Origin: Heliomarina sp018223035
Lineage (GTDB): Bacteria; Pseudomonadota; Alphaproteobacteria; Rhodobacterales; Rhodobacteraceae
Direction of reading: 5' to 3'
DNA: 64,000 nucleotides
Assembly: GCA_018223035.1 (NCBI GenBank)
Contig: JAAEZD010000016.1
Coordinates: 44,870 to 108,869 of the forward strand
Below, piece after piece: positions 25,420 to 34,045 of the stretch. Every line of letters begins with the position of its first letter. Position 1 is the stretch's first letter. A program made the position numbers and the translations under genes. The notes under the pieces were generated by a model, which worked only from the letters and a program-made list of their open reading frames with translations, searched no databases and had not been told where the DNA came from.

Positions 25420-26430
25420 TTACTTCCAGCCGACCTCGTTAAAGATTTTCTGGGCTTCGGGAATGTTCTTGGCGACATCGGAGAGGCTTACCTCATCCGC
25501 CTTGAACTCGCCCAGTTCCTTGACCGAATCCGAGATTTCGACGCCGGGAACGACCGGGTATTCGTCATTGCCGCCGGAGAAATAGACCTGCGCCGAATCG
25601 CTGGTCAGGTATTCGAGGAACTTGACCGCGTTCTCCGGGTGGGGCGCATGTGCTGCGACACCGCCGCCCGAGAGGTTCATATGCGCGCCGGTCGTGTCCT
25701 GGTTCGGGAAGACCCAGCCGATCATGTCGCGGCTGTCACTGACGCCTTCGACATCGGTCCGGATAGCGCGGGCAAAGTAATAAGTGTTCGAAACCGCGAT
25801 GTCGCATTCGCCCGACACGATGCCGCGCAACTGGTCGGTGTCGCCGCCCTGCGGATCGCGGGCCATGTTCTCGACGACGCCTGCGGCCCATTCACGTGCG
25901 GCCTCGGCACCCTGATTGGTGATGATCGAGGCCAGCAGGGTCTGGTTGTAGGTGTTCGAGGAGGAACGGATGCAGACCAGCCCCTTGTATTTCGGGTCTG
26001 CCAGATCGGCGTAGGTCTGCGGCGGGTCGGTCAGTTCGTTCTTGTCGTAAAAGATGATCCGGCCGCGCTGGGAGAAACCGAACCACTGGTTGTCGGAATC
26101 CTGAAGGCTGGCGGGGATGCGGTCTTCGAGCACATCGCTATCGGTGGCCTGAAGAACGCCTGCGTTCTTGGCGCGTTCGAGCCGCGAGGTATCCACGGTC
26201 AGCAGCACGTCGGCGGGAGAATTCGCGCCTTCGGCTTCCATCCTGGCGATCAGCTCATCGGCGTTGCCTTCGATGCGGTTGATGGTGATCCCGGTCTGTT
26301 CCTCGAAATCGGAATATAGCCGTTCATCAGTGTCGTAGTGACGCGAGGAATAGAGATTGAGCTCATCCGCGACGGCGGTTGAGCCGATGGCGGAGAGGGT
26401 GAGGGCGGCCAGCAGGGCGGTGCGTTGCAT
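25420..26430 (-). CDS. Fe(3+) ABC transporter substrate-binding protein (FbpA/FutA-like)
   Basis: A 336-aa periplasmic protein with a signal peptide (cut near TAVADE, residue 22). The mature start LNLYSSRHYDTDERLYSDFE and later GNADELIARM are typical of ferric-binding FutA/FbpA proteins, which use several Tyr to hold Fe(III); candidates are the paired Tyr in SNTYYFARAI and Tyr in LNLYSSRHYD. It probably serves the permease at 21511, although four kilobases and a strand switch separate them. The ATPase is not in the window. Confidence 0.92.
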   Translation of the reverse strand: MQRTALLAALTLSAIGSTAVADELNLYSSRHYDTDERLYSDFEEQTGITINRIEGNADELIARMEAEGANSPADVLLTVDTSRLERAKNAGVLQATDSDVLEDRIPASLQDSDNQWFGFSQRGRIIFYDKNELTDPPQTYADLADPKYKGLVCIRSSSNTYNQTLLASIITNQGAEAAREWAAGVVENMARDPQGGDTDQLRGIVSGECDIAVSNTYYFARAIRTDVEGVSDSRDMIGWVFPNQDTTGAHMNLSGGGVAAHAPHPENAVKFLEYLTSDSAQVYFSGGNDEYPVVPGVEISDSVKELGEFKADEVSLSDVAKNIPEAQKIFNEVGWK

Positions 26431-26603
26431 GGTTCGGTCGTCCTTTCGTATGGTGGGTTATTTCCGACTTTTTTGATCAGTAACCGAGGGGTGATGAATT
26501 TCCAAGCGTTTCAGTCAGAAATTATTCACCGTTTCGTGACCCGGTATGTGGGCGCGTCTGACTGAGGGTTTAAGACCCTGTCCGGTTCAGTCTGAACGCA
26601 AAG

Positions 26604-26627
26604 AAAAAGGCCGCCCAAGAGGCGGCC
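26604..26627 (-). terminator. Intrinsic terminator after rpmJ
   Basis: On the minus strand GGCCGCC, loop TCTTG, GGCGGCC, then TTTTT at 26604-26608. Seven perfect G/C pairs with a U-tract. It lies about 24 bases downstream of the rpmJ stop. Confidence 0.9.
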
Positions 26628-26650
26628 CGTTCCAAATCAGATTGTCCGGT

Positions 26651-26776
26651 TCAGCCCTGACGAGCTTTGAACCGGCGCTGCGTTTTATTGATCACGTAAA
26701 CGCGGCCTTTGCGACGCACAACGCGGCAATCACGGTGCCGATTCTTGAGCGAGCGGAGCGAGTTTCTGACCTTCAT
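26651..26776 (-). CDS. rpmJ: 50S ribosomal protein L36, zinc-ribbon-less type
   Basis: A 41-aa basic protein beginning MKVRNSLRSLKNRHRDC and ending RRFKARQG. It is the ribosomal protein L36 of alphaproteobacteria. Classical L36 has a C-x2-C-x12-C-x4-H zinc ribbon, and here only one Cys remains (HRDCRVVRRKGRVYV), so it belongs to the C-minus form. AGGAGAAAGG lies just before the ATG and a strong terminator follows. It is a monocistronic gene. Confidence 0.95.
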   Translation of the reverse strand: MKVRNSLRSLKNRHRDCRVVRRKGRVYVINKTQRRFKARQG

Positions 26777-27005
26777 GGCCTTTCTCCTGTCCTGCGGCGC
26801 GCGTGAAAGCGCCTTGGTTGCGGGTACCCGACAGTCTTTCCGGGCGGTGAATCACGTGAAGGATTTACAGGTGTTGAGCCTGAGACCCTTAATATCAGGG
26901 CCGCTCTCTCTCAATTTCAGCGGGGAGCGTCAAGGGTGAAAAGGCGCTGGGGCGCAGAAATATTGTTTCGTGGGCCGCGTTTCGACCTGCTCGCGCGTGG
27001 CAGGG

Positions 27006-27512
27006 TCAGTCTGACGCGGGCAGGTAGGCCTGCACGTTCTTGAGAGACCGCAGAACGAAACTGGAGCGTGAATGGCGGATTCCGGGCACGCGGTAGAGCT
27101 TTTTACGCAGAAACTGTTCGTAGCCGCGCGTTCCCTGCACCGCGACCTTGATCAGGTAGTCGTATTCGCCGCTGGTCAGGTGAACCTCGAGCACCTCGGG
27201 CATGCGCTCCATCGTGCGTTCGAAGACGTCGAGGGTCGAATCGTCGTGATGGTCCAGAACAACCTCGATCATCACGATTTCCGGGGCACCCAGCTGTTCG
27301 TGATCGAGAATCGCCCGGTAGCCGGCGATGATTCCCTGTTGCTCGAGCCGCCGGACCCTTTGCCAGCAGGGGCTGGGAGACAAGCCGACCTGTTGCGCAA
27401 GCTGCGTGTTCGAGATGCGCCCGTCCTCGGCCAGTGCCTTGAGGATGCGGCGGTCGATCTGGTCGATTTGTGACTGTGGGTTGGCGGGTCGCATCGTTTT
27501 AGGAATGATCAT
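27006..27512 (-). CDS. Lrp/AsnC-family regulator, probably of the keto-acid dehydrogenase operon
   Basis: A protein of about 168 aa. The N-terminal winged helix-turn-helix is DQIDRRILKALAEDGRISNT with QQVGLSPSPCWQRVRRLE; the C-terminal RAM/ACT domain includes SGEYDYLIKVAV, the effector loop. The start is uncertain: ATG 27512 and ATG 27494 both lack a clear ribosome site. The gene is divergent from the branched-chain keto-acid dehydrogenase operon with a 98-bp spacer, the arrangement known for BkdR, so it probably regulates that operon in response to branched-chain amino acids. Confidence 0.88.
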   Translation of the reverse strand: MIIPKTMRPANPQSQIDQIDRRILKALAEDGRISNTQLAQQVGLSPSPCWQRVRRLEQQGIIAGYRAILDHEQLGAPEIVMIEVVLDHHDDSTLDVFERTMERMPEVLEVHLTSGEYDYLIKVAVQGTRGYEQFLRKKLYRVPGIRHSRSSFVLRSLKNVQAYLPASD

Positions 27513-27516
27513 TCTG

Positions 27517-27531
27517 CAGAAGATTATTTTG
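27517..27531. promoter_or_regulatory. Candidate Lrp-type operator between regulator and operon
   Basis: CAGAAGATTATTTTG fits the Escherichia coli Lrp consensus YAGHAWATTWTDCTR at 13 of 15 positions by my comparison. It sits next to the regulator start in the divergent spacer, 80 bases before the first operon gene. An additional short dyad, TTGCG-N6-CGCAA, overlaps its right end (27529-27544). Confidence 0.45.
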
Positions 27532-27610
27532 CGTTTACGCGCAAGAGGCAAAGAAATCAAAAGCTCATTCTGTCGCGGCCCAACTATCGTCTTTCCAAGG
27601 AGGGCCGGGG

Positions 27611-27838
27611 ATGGATTTGAATTATTCCTGCCGCGATCCACTTTGTAAGGTGACGCGCGTGATGGATACGGCGCGGCGTATGGGGCTGGAGATAGCGGAA
27701 ATGTCGCTAAAGCCGCAGGGAAATGGGCGTTACGCCCTTGGATTCGCGCTGGCCCCGGCAGAGCCGGCGCTGCGGGCCACCTTCCTCGCCCGGCTGGCCC
27801 AGTACATCGACCTTCAGAAGGAGTGTCAGGATGGATAA
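27611..27838 (+). CDS. Small ACT-like protein heading the keto-acid dehydrogenase operon
   Basis: A 75-aa protein with an excellent ribosome site (AAGGAGG eight bases before ATG 27611). Predicted pattern is strand-helix-strand-strand-helix: VTRVMDTARRMGLEIAEMSL, then GNGRYALGFALA, then RATFLARLAQYID. This looks like a lone ACT domain, somewhat like acetolactate synthase small subunits (IlvM). Its stop overlaps the next gene's start by eight bases, so translation is coupled. It could sense a branched-chain amino acid and modulate E1; I do not recognise an exact family and this role is inference. Confidence 0.75.
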   Translation: MDLNYSCRDPLCKVTRVMDTARRMGLEIAEMSLKPQGNGRYALGFALAPAEPALRATFLARLAQYIDLQKECQDG

Positions 27839-29063
27839 GGAAACCGACCCGCAGCTACATGTGCCGGAGCCGGCGATCCGGCCCGGGGACACCCCGGATT
27901 TCTCTCATGTAGAGATACCGCGTGCGGGAGAGGTGCGGCGTCCGGACCCCGGTGAAAACCCCGAGGACATGCGCGATCTGGCGTTTTCGATCATCCGCGT
28001 GCTGAACCGCAAGGGCGAGGCGGTTGGTCCTTGGGCCGATTCGCTGAGCGACGAAGCCTTGCAGGAGGGGCTGCGCCACATGATGACCCTGCGCGCCTAT
28101 GATGCACGGATGCTGAAAGCGCAGCGGCAGGGCAAAACGTCCTTCTACATGCAGCACCTTGGTGAAGAGGCGATTGCCTGCGCTTTCCAGAAAGCGCTGC
28201 GCAAGGGCGACATGAATTTCCCGACCTACAGGCAGGCGGGTCTGCTTATCGCCTCGGGCTATCCGATGTCGGACATGATGAACCAGGTTTATTCGAATGA
28301 GGCGGACCCGGTGCGGGGGCGGCAGCTTCCGGTGTTTTACAGCTCGAAAGAACACGGGTTTTTTTCGATCTCGGGCAATCTTGCGACGCAATACGTGCAG
28401 GCCGTGGGCTGGGCGATGGCCGCCGCGATCAAGGGTGAGCGCAAGCTGTCTGTGGGCTGGATCGGCGACGGGTCGACGGCCGAGAGCGATTTCCACGGGG
28501 CGCTGGTCTTTGCCTCGACCTACAAGCCGCCGGTGATCCTGAACATCGTCAATAACCAGTGGGCGATTTCGACCTTTCAGGGCATTGCGCGGGGCGGTGC
28601 CGGGACATTCGCGGCGCGGGGACACGGGTTTGGGCTGCCCGCGCTGCGGGTCGACGGGAACGATTACCTTGCAGTCCATGCCGCTGCCGCATGGGCGGTA
28701 GAGCGGGCGCGGCGCGATCTGGGCCCGACGCTGATCGAATACGTGACTTATCGCGCCGGGGGGCATTCGACCTCGGACGATCCGGCGGCCTACAGGCCCA
28801 AGGAGGAAGGCGCGGCATGGCCCTTGGGTGACCCGATCCTGCGGCTCAAGACACATCTGATCCAGAAGGGACTGTGGAGCGAGGAACGCCATACGCAGGC
28901 CGAGGCGGAGGTGATGGACGGGGTGATCGCGGCGCAGAAAGAGGCCGAGGCCATCGGCACGCTGCATTCCGGCAACCGGCCCAGCCCGCGCGAAATGTTC
29001 GAGGACGTCTATGCCGAGATGCCGCCGCATCTGGTGAGGCAGCGTCACGAAGTGGGTTACTGA
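27831..29063 (+). CDS. bkdA1: Branched-chain 2-oxoacid dehydrogenase E1 alpha
   Basis: A 410-aa thiamine-diphosphate subunit. The TPP/Mg motif is GWIGDGSTAESDFHGALVFA with NIVNNQWAIS (GDG...N), and the phosphorylation-loop-like HSTSDDPAAYR follows near residue 320. The long N-terminal arm before the core (about 60 residues) matches bacterial E1 alpha of the Bkd type rather than pyruvate dehydrogenase. It decarboxylates 2-oxo-isovalerate, -isocaproate and -methylvalerate together with the beta subunit. Genes for E1 beta, E2 and E3 follow directly. Confidence 0.93.
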   Translation: MDKETDPQLHVPEPAIRPGDTPDFSHVEIPRAGEVRRPDPGENPEDMRDLAFSIIRVLNRKGEAVGPWADSLSDEALQEGLRHMMTLRAYDARMLKAQRQGKTSFYMQHLGEEAIACAFQKALRKGDMNFPTYRQAGLLIASGYPMSDMMNQVYSNEADPVRGRQLPVFYSSKEHGFFSISGNLATQYVQAVGWAMAAAIKGERKLSVGWIGDGSTAESDFHGALVFASTYKPPVILNIVNNQWAISTFQGIARGGAGTFAARGHGFGLPALRVDGNDYLAVHAAAAWAVERARRDLGPTLIEYVTYRAGGHSTSDDPAAYRPKEEGAAWPLGDPILRLKTHLIQKGLWSEERHTQAEAEVMDGVIAAQKEAEAIGTLHSGNRPSPREMFEDVYAEMPPHLVRQRHEVGY

Positions 29064-29064
29064 C

Positions 29065-30078
29065 ATGGCGCGGATGACGATGATCGAAGCGATCCGCGAT
29101 GCGCATACGCTGGCAATGGAAGTGGATGACGATGTCGTGGTGATGGGCGAGGACGTGGGCTATTTTGGCGGGGTGTTCCGCTGCACCGCGGGATTGCAGA
29201 AACGGTTCGGCGTGCAGCGCTGTTTCGACACGCCGATTTCCGAATTGGGGATTGTGGGCACGGCGGTGGGCATGGCGGCGTTCGGGCTGAAACCCGTGGT
29301 CGAGATCCAGTTCGCCGATTACATGTACCCGGCCTATGACCAGATCGTGAGCGAGGCGGCGCGTCTGCGGTACCGCTCGGCCGGGGAGTTCACCTGTCCG
29401 ATGGTGGTGCGGATGCCGACGGGGGGCGGCATATTCGGCGCGCAGACCCACAGCCAGAGTCCCGAGGCGCTGTTTACCCACGTGGCGGGGCTGAAGACCG
29501 TGGTGCCGTCGAATCCGCAGGACGCCAAGGGGTTGCTGCTTGCGGCAATCAACGACCCGGATCCGGTGATCTTTCTTGAACCCAAGAGGCTCTATAACGG
29601 GCCGTTTGACGGGCATTTCGACCGGCCCTCGCAAAGCTGGGGGAAGCATCCGCTTGGTGAGGTCGAGACCGGGTATTACCAGACGCCGCTTGGCAAGGCG
29701 AATATCGTGCGCGAAGGGTCGGCGGCGACGCTGCTGGCCTATGGCACGATGGTGCATGTGGCACTGGCGGCGGTGGAAGAGAGCGGCGTCGATGTCGAGG
29801 TGATCGACTTGCGCACGCTTCTGCCGCTGGATCTTGAAACCATCGCGGAGTCGGTGAGCCGGACGGGGCGCTGCATCGTGCTGCATGAGGCGACGCTGAC
29901 CTCGGGATACGGGGCCGAGGTGACGGCGTTGATCCAGGGGGAGTGTTTCTATTCGCTCGAAGCGCCGGTGCTGCGGGTGGCGGGTTGGGACACGCCCTAT
30001 CCCCATGCGCAGGAATGGGATTATTTCCCGGGTCCCGAGCGGGTGAAGCGCGCCATCGCAACGGTCATGGAGGGCTGA
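29065..30078 (+). CDS. bkdA2: Branched-chain 2-oxoacid dehydrogenase E1 beta
   Basis: A 337-aa transketolase-like subunit that completes the E1 active site at the alpha/beta interface. Hallmarks include the Glu in VVMGEDVGYFGGVFR, the stretch DTPISELGIVGTAVGMA, and the C-terminal WDTPYPHA. The spacing of one base after the E1 alpha stop shows tight coupling. Its length matches BkdA2/BCKDHB. Confidence 0.94.
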   Translation: MARMTMIEAIRDAHTLAMEVDDDVVVMGEDVGYFGGVFRCTAGLQKRFGVQRCFDTPISELGIVGTAVGMAAFGLKPVVEIQFADYMYPAYDQIVSEAARLRYRSAGEFTCPMVVRMPTGGGIFGAQTHSQSPEALFTHVAGLKTVVPSNPQDAKGLLLAAINDPDPVIFLEPKRLYNGPFDGHFDRPSQSWGKHPLGEVETGYYQTPLGKANIVREGSAATLLAYGTMVHVALAAVEESGVDVEVIDLRTLLPLDLETIAESVSRTGRCIVLHEATLTSGYGAEVTALIQGECFYSLEAPVLRVAGWDTPYPHAQEWDYFPGPERVKRAIATVMEG

Positions 30079-30081
30079 GAC

Positions 30082-31377
30082 ATGGCGGAGCAGGTATTCA
30101 AGCTGCCCGATATCGGCGAAGGCATCGCCGAGGCGGAAATCGCGGAATGGCTGGTCAAAGTCGGCGACGTGATCCGCGAGGATGACACGATCTGCGAGGT
30201 GACGACCGACAAGGCCACGGTCGAGATTCCGGCGGCGGTGAGCGGTCGCGTGACCTGGCTTGGTGGTAAGACCGGCGAGGTCATGGCCATCGGCAGCGAG
30301 CTGATCCGGATCGAAACCGACGCTTCGGTCGAGGTTGCCCCGGCGTCGGATGAAAAGAACCCCGAGCCAGAAGTAGCCGAAGAGCCGGCGGAAGAACCCG
30401 CGCCGAAAGCGGTTGAACCGAAACAGGAAAGCCCGGCACCCAAGCCCCGCCGGAATGGTGGCGGATCGGCGGCGCCGGTCGCGGCGCGCAATGCGTCGGG
30501 CCGTCCGCTGGCTGCGCCCTCGGTCCGGGGGCGCGCGCGCGAGTTGGGCGTCGACCTGCGGCAGCTGCGCGGAACCGGACCGGCGGGGCGTATTCTGCAT
30601 GAGGATCTGGACGATTTCGTCGCCCATGGCCCGGATATGCGGCAGGGCGGCGGGCTGGTGCGTCGTCACGGAACGGAGGAAATCCGCGTCACCGGCGTGC
30701 GCCGCAAGATTGCCGAGCGCATGGCGCTGGCCAAGCGGCGCATCCCGCATTTCTCGATCATCGAAGAGGTGGATGTCGAGGCGCTGGAGCAGCTTCGCCG
30801 CTCGCTCAACGACCGGTTCGGCGTGGATCGCGGTCGGTTGACGGTTCTACCTTTCCTGGTGCGCGCGCTGAGCGAGGCGGTGGTGGATCACCCCGAGATC
30901 AACGCCCACTATGACGACGAGACCGATGTCATCACCCGGTTCGAGGCGTTGCATTGCGGGATCGCGACGCAGACGGACAGCGGGCTGATGGTGCCGGTGC
31001 TGGCCCATGCCGAGGCCCGCAGCCTTTGGGATATGGCGCGCGAGATCAAACGGCTGTCCGAGGCGGCGCGGGATCGGCGGATCGGGCCGAAGAACCTGTC
31101 GGGATCGAGCCTGACGGTGACGTCGCTGGGACCTCTCGGCGCGCTGGCGACGACACCGATTATCAATCACCCCGAGGTGGCCATCGTCGGGGTGAACAAG
31201 ATGGTGGTGCGCCCGGTCTGGGACGGGCAGAGCTTTCAGCCCCGCCGGATGATGAACCTGTCGTGCAGCTTCGATCACCGTGTGGTCGATGGCTATGTCG
31301 CGGCGGAATTCGTGGCCAAGATCAAGAGCCTGCTGGAAACACCCGCGATGCTGTTCATGGAGTGGCGCGATGACTGA
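30082..31377 (+). CDS. bkdB: Branched-chain 2-oxoacid dehydrogenase E2 (dihydrolipoyl acyltransferase)
   Basis: A 431-aa core subunit that transfers the acyl group to CoA. One lipoyl domain (about 1-80) has the lipoyl-Lys in EVTTDKATVEI; an Ala/Pro/Glu-rich linker follows (about 85-140); a peripheral-subunit-binding domain includes PSVRGRARELGVDLRQLRGTG; the C-terminal catalytic domain carries the acyltransferase His in SCSFDHRVVDGY. It starts three bases after E1 beta and overlaps E3 by eight bases. Confidence 0.94.
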   Translation: MAEQVFKLPDIGEGIAEAEIAEWLVKVGDVIREDDTICEVTTDKATVEIPAAVSGRVTWLGGKTGEVMAIGSELIRIETDASVEVAPASDEKNPEPEVAEEPAEEPAPKAVEPKQESPAPKPRRNGGGSAAPVAARNASGRPLAAPSVRGRARELGVDLRQLRGTGPAGRILHEDLDDFVAHGPDMRQGGGLVRRHGTEEIRVTGVRRKIAERMALAKRRIPHFSIIEEVDVEALEQLRRSLNDRFGVDRGRLTVLPFLVRALSEAVVDHPEINAHYDDETDVITRFEALHCGIATQTDSGLMVPVLAHAEARSLWDMAREIKRLSEAARDRRIGPKNLSGSSLTVTSLGPLGALATTPIINHPEVAIVGVNKMVVRPVWDGQSFQPRRMMNLSCSFDHRVVDGYVAAEFVAKIKSLLETPAMLFMEWRDD

Positions 31378-32749
31378 ACTCAGATGTTCCCTTCTGGTAA
31401 TCGGCGGCGGGCCGGGCGGCTATATCTGCGCGTCGCGGGCGGCGCGGCTGGGTGTCGATACGATCCTTGTCGAGGCGCGGCGCGTCGGCGGCACATGTCT
31501 GAACGTTGGCTGTATCCCGTCCAAGGCGCTGATCCACGCGGCAGAGCTGTACCATGACGCCGTTCGTCAGGCGGGCGAGGGCATGCAGGGCATCAGCGTT
31601 TCGGCACCGAGCCTCGATTTCGGCAAAACGCAGGACTGGAAACAAGGCGTGGTGGACCGGCTTTGTTCCGGCGTGGACGGTTTGCTGGAAAAGTCGGGCG
31701 TCAAGACGCTTACCGGTTGGGCGCGGTTCCGTGATGGCAAGACCGTCGAGGTCGAAGGCGAAACCGGCCCGGTGATCGTGCGGGCGGAAAACATCGTAAT
31801 TGCGACGGGGTCGCGTCCGGTCGAGCTGCCGGGACTTCCCTTTGGCGGGCGCATTCTCGATTCGACCGGGGCGCTGGCGTTGGAGGAACCGCCGAAGCGG
31901 CTGGCCGTGATCGGCGCGGGCTATATCGGGCTGGAACTTGGCACGGCATTTGCCAAGCTGGGCAGCGAGGTCACGATGATCGAGGCGGCGGATGCGATCC
32001 TGCCGCAATACGATGAAAAGCTGACCCGGCCGGTACGGCGACAGCTTGATGCGCTGGGTATCGCGCTGAAGCTGGAAACCAAGGTTACCGGATGGGATGA
32101 ACTGGACGGCAAGCTCACGCTGGAAAGCGGCGAGACGAGCGATACGCTGGATGCCGACCGGGTGCTGGTCACCGTCGGGCGGCAACCTGCGGTGGACGGT
32201 CTGGGTCTTGGCGAACTCAGTCTCCGGCGGCAGGGGAACTTTGTCGAGATTGATGATCGCTGCCAGACCTCGATGCGCGGGGTCTATGCGATTGGCGATG
32301 TGACGCCGGGGCTTATGCTGGCGCACCGGGCGATGGCGCAGGGCGAGATCGTCGCCGATGTGGTTGCCGGAGAGCCGAACGCATGGGATCGCGCCTGTGT
32401 CCCGGCGGTCTGTTTCACCGATCCGGAAATTGTCAGTGTCGGCCTGTTGCCGTCCGAGGCCGAAGGCGCGCGGGTCAGCGAGTTTTCCTTTCGTGCCAAC
32501 GGCCGGGCGCTGACACTGGACCGGGCCGAAGGTTTCGTCCGGCTGGTGGCGCGGGAAAGTGATCATGTGATTTTGGGCGTGCAGGCGGTGGGGCCGGGCG
32601 TGTCCGAGCTTGTTTCGGGCTTTGCGCTGGCGATCGAGGCGGGTCTGCGGGCCGAGGATGTGGCGGGGACGATCCATGCCCATCCGACCCTGAGCGAGGC
32701 GTTTCAGGAATCCGCGCTGGCGGTGGCAAGCATGGCCAATCACGGCTGA
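31370..32749 (+). CDS. lpdV: Dihydrolipoyl dehydrogenase (E3) of the branched-chain complex
   Basis: A 459-aa flavoprotein that re-oxidises the lipoyl group with NAD. FAD binding is VIGGGPGGYICA near residue 10; the redox-active disulfide is GGTCLNVGCIPSK near residue 40; NAD binding is VIGAGYIGLELG near 180; the C-terminal His-Glu pair is HAHPTLSEAF. The start at 31370 overlaps the E2 stop, and the product begins exactly at the FAD fold. It is a dedicated E3 within the operon. Confidence 0.94.
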   Translation: MTELRCSLLVIGGGPGGYICASRAARLGVDTILVEARRVGGTCLNVGCIPSKALIHAAELYHDAVRQAGEGMQGISVSAPSLDFGKTQDWKQGVVDRLCSGVDGLLEKSGVKTLTGWARFRDGKTVEVEGETGPVIVRAENIVIATGSRPVELPGLPFGGRILDSTGALALEEPPKRLAVIGAGYIGLELGTAFAKLGSEVTMIEAADAILPQYDEKLTRPVRRQLDALGIALKLETKVTGWDELDGKLTLESGETSDTLDADRVLVTVGRQPAVDGLGLGELSLRRQGNFVEIDDRCQTSMRGVYAIGDVTPGLMLAHRAMAQGEIVADVVAGEPNAWDRACVPAVCFTDPEIVSVGLLPSEAEGARVSEFSFRANGRALTLDRAEGFVRLVARESDHVILGVQAVGPGVSELVSGFALAIEAGLRAEDVAGTIHAHPTLSEAFQESALAVASMANHG

Positions 32750-32906
32750 GTGCCCGGGATCATGGACTCGAAAAATATCGACGCCGCTGGCGCGGCCTCC
32801 CTTTCCCCCGCGTCCGGCTTTCGCTAGGTCTGCCGCATCACGGAATTCCCGGCGGGTATGACCCCGCCGGACGGGTGGCCGACTGCGCCACTGAGGGAGA
32901 ACAGGC

Positions 32907-33776
32907 ATGAAGACAGGACTTATCGGCGTCGGGCTCATGGGCCACGGAATCGCGCGCAACGTGTTGAAGGGCGGTTTCGCGCTTTCTTTCCTCGACCATC
33001 CGGGCAACCAGCCTGTGGACGAGATCACCGGCCTTGGCGCGCAGTCCTGCGCCAGCTCTGCGGAGGTGGCGGCTGCTTCGGACGTGGTGATCCTCTGCGT
33101 GACCGGCTCGCCGCAGGTCGAAGCGATCATCACTGGCCCGGGCGGCGTTCTTGAAGGTCTGCGTCCGGGAACGATTGTCGTCGATTGCTCGACCGCGCTG
33201 CCGGAATCGACCTTGCGCATGGCTGAAAAGGTTGGCGAGGCGGGCGGTGCGTTCCTCGACGCGCCGATGACGCGCACCGCGCAGCATGCGCATGAAGGCA
33301 CGCTGAACCTGCTTGTGGGCGGCGATGCAGAGGTTTTGGACAAGGTCCGCCCGGTGCTCGATTCCTTTACGGAAGCGGTGGAGCATGTGGGCGCGCTGGG
33401 GAACGGCCATCGGCTGAAACTGCTGCACAACTATGTATCGGTCGGATTCATGACCCTTCTCGCCGAAGCGGCGGCGCAGGCGGCGGATGCCGATGTGGAC
33501 CCGCAGCGTTTCGTGGATATCCTTGCCAATGGCGGCGGTGCCAGCGTCGCGCTGCAGCGCATGGGTCCCTTCATCACCGATGGCAACCGCGACGCGCTGC
33601 CGTTCTTTGTCAGCAACGCGCTGAAGGATATCGATTACTACCGTACCATGTCGGAACAGGCGGGCGCACAGCACCTGATCGCGGATGGCGTGCATCAGGC
33701 GATTTCCACTGCGGTCGAGGCTGGCGAAGGGTCGGCCTATGTGCCGGAGCTGTCGCGTATCTTCCGGCGCGGCTGA
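32907..33776 (+). CDS. 3-hydroxyisobutyrate-dehydrogenase-like NAD(P) oxidoreductase
   Basis: A 289-aa beta-hydroxyacid dehydrogenase. The Rossmann motif is GLIGVGLMGHGIARN at residues 4-18; the substrate motif FLDAPMTRTAQHAHEG replaces the usual DAPVSGG; the catalytic Lys is in RLKLLHNY near residue 171. The altered DAPMTRT loop suggests a substrate other than 3-hydroxyisobutyrate. It follows the Bkd operon by 157 bases on the same strand, so a role in valine breakdown is possible but not shown. Confidence 0.87.
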   Translation: MKTGLIGVGLMGHGIARNVLKGGFALSFLDHPGNQPVDEITGLGAQSCASSAEVAAASDVVILCVTGSPQVEAIITGPGGVLEGLRPGTIVVDCSTALPESTLRMAEKVGEAGGAFLDAPMTRTAQHAHEGTLNLLVGGDAEVLDKVRPVLDSFTEAVEHVGALGNGHRLKLLHNYVSVGFMTLLAEAAAQAADADVDPQRFVDILANGGGASVALQRMGPFITDGNRDALPFFVSNALKDIDYYRTMSEQAGAQHLIADGVHQAISTAVEAGEGSAYVPELSRIFRRG

Positions 33777-34045
33777 GGCGCGCGGTCGGTCGACGTTTTG
33801 ACATGAGGCTTGCCGCCTGTTGGTCGGTATGCCTGTGGCATCGGCGAAACGGTTCTGATTTCTGCACCAGCACCTCTGGCGGAACGCTCTAATAAGCACC
33901 GCCGGGCAGCGGGGTGACCAGATAACAGTCGTTCGGCATGCTGTGATGCGCAAAGCGAATGGGAATAGTTCCATCGGGCATTTCATTTCGGGCCCGATCC
34001 CTGATACCGCAGGCGCAATCAGAATCGACAAGATGGAATGCCGCG

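Noticed and set aside
26431..26560. An iron-responsive (Irr/RirA/Fur-like) box ahead of the iron-binding-protein gene
   Set aside because: The region has A/T-rich stretches but no convincing symmetric match to a known box.
26651..26776. L36 of C-minus type as a sign of zinc-limitation response next to CobW
   Set aside because: In alphaproteobacteria this form is commonly the only L36, so it does not indicate zinc regulation here.
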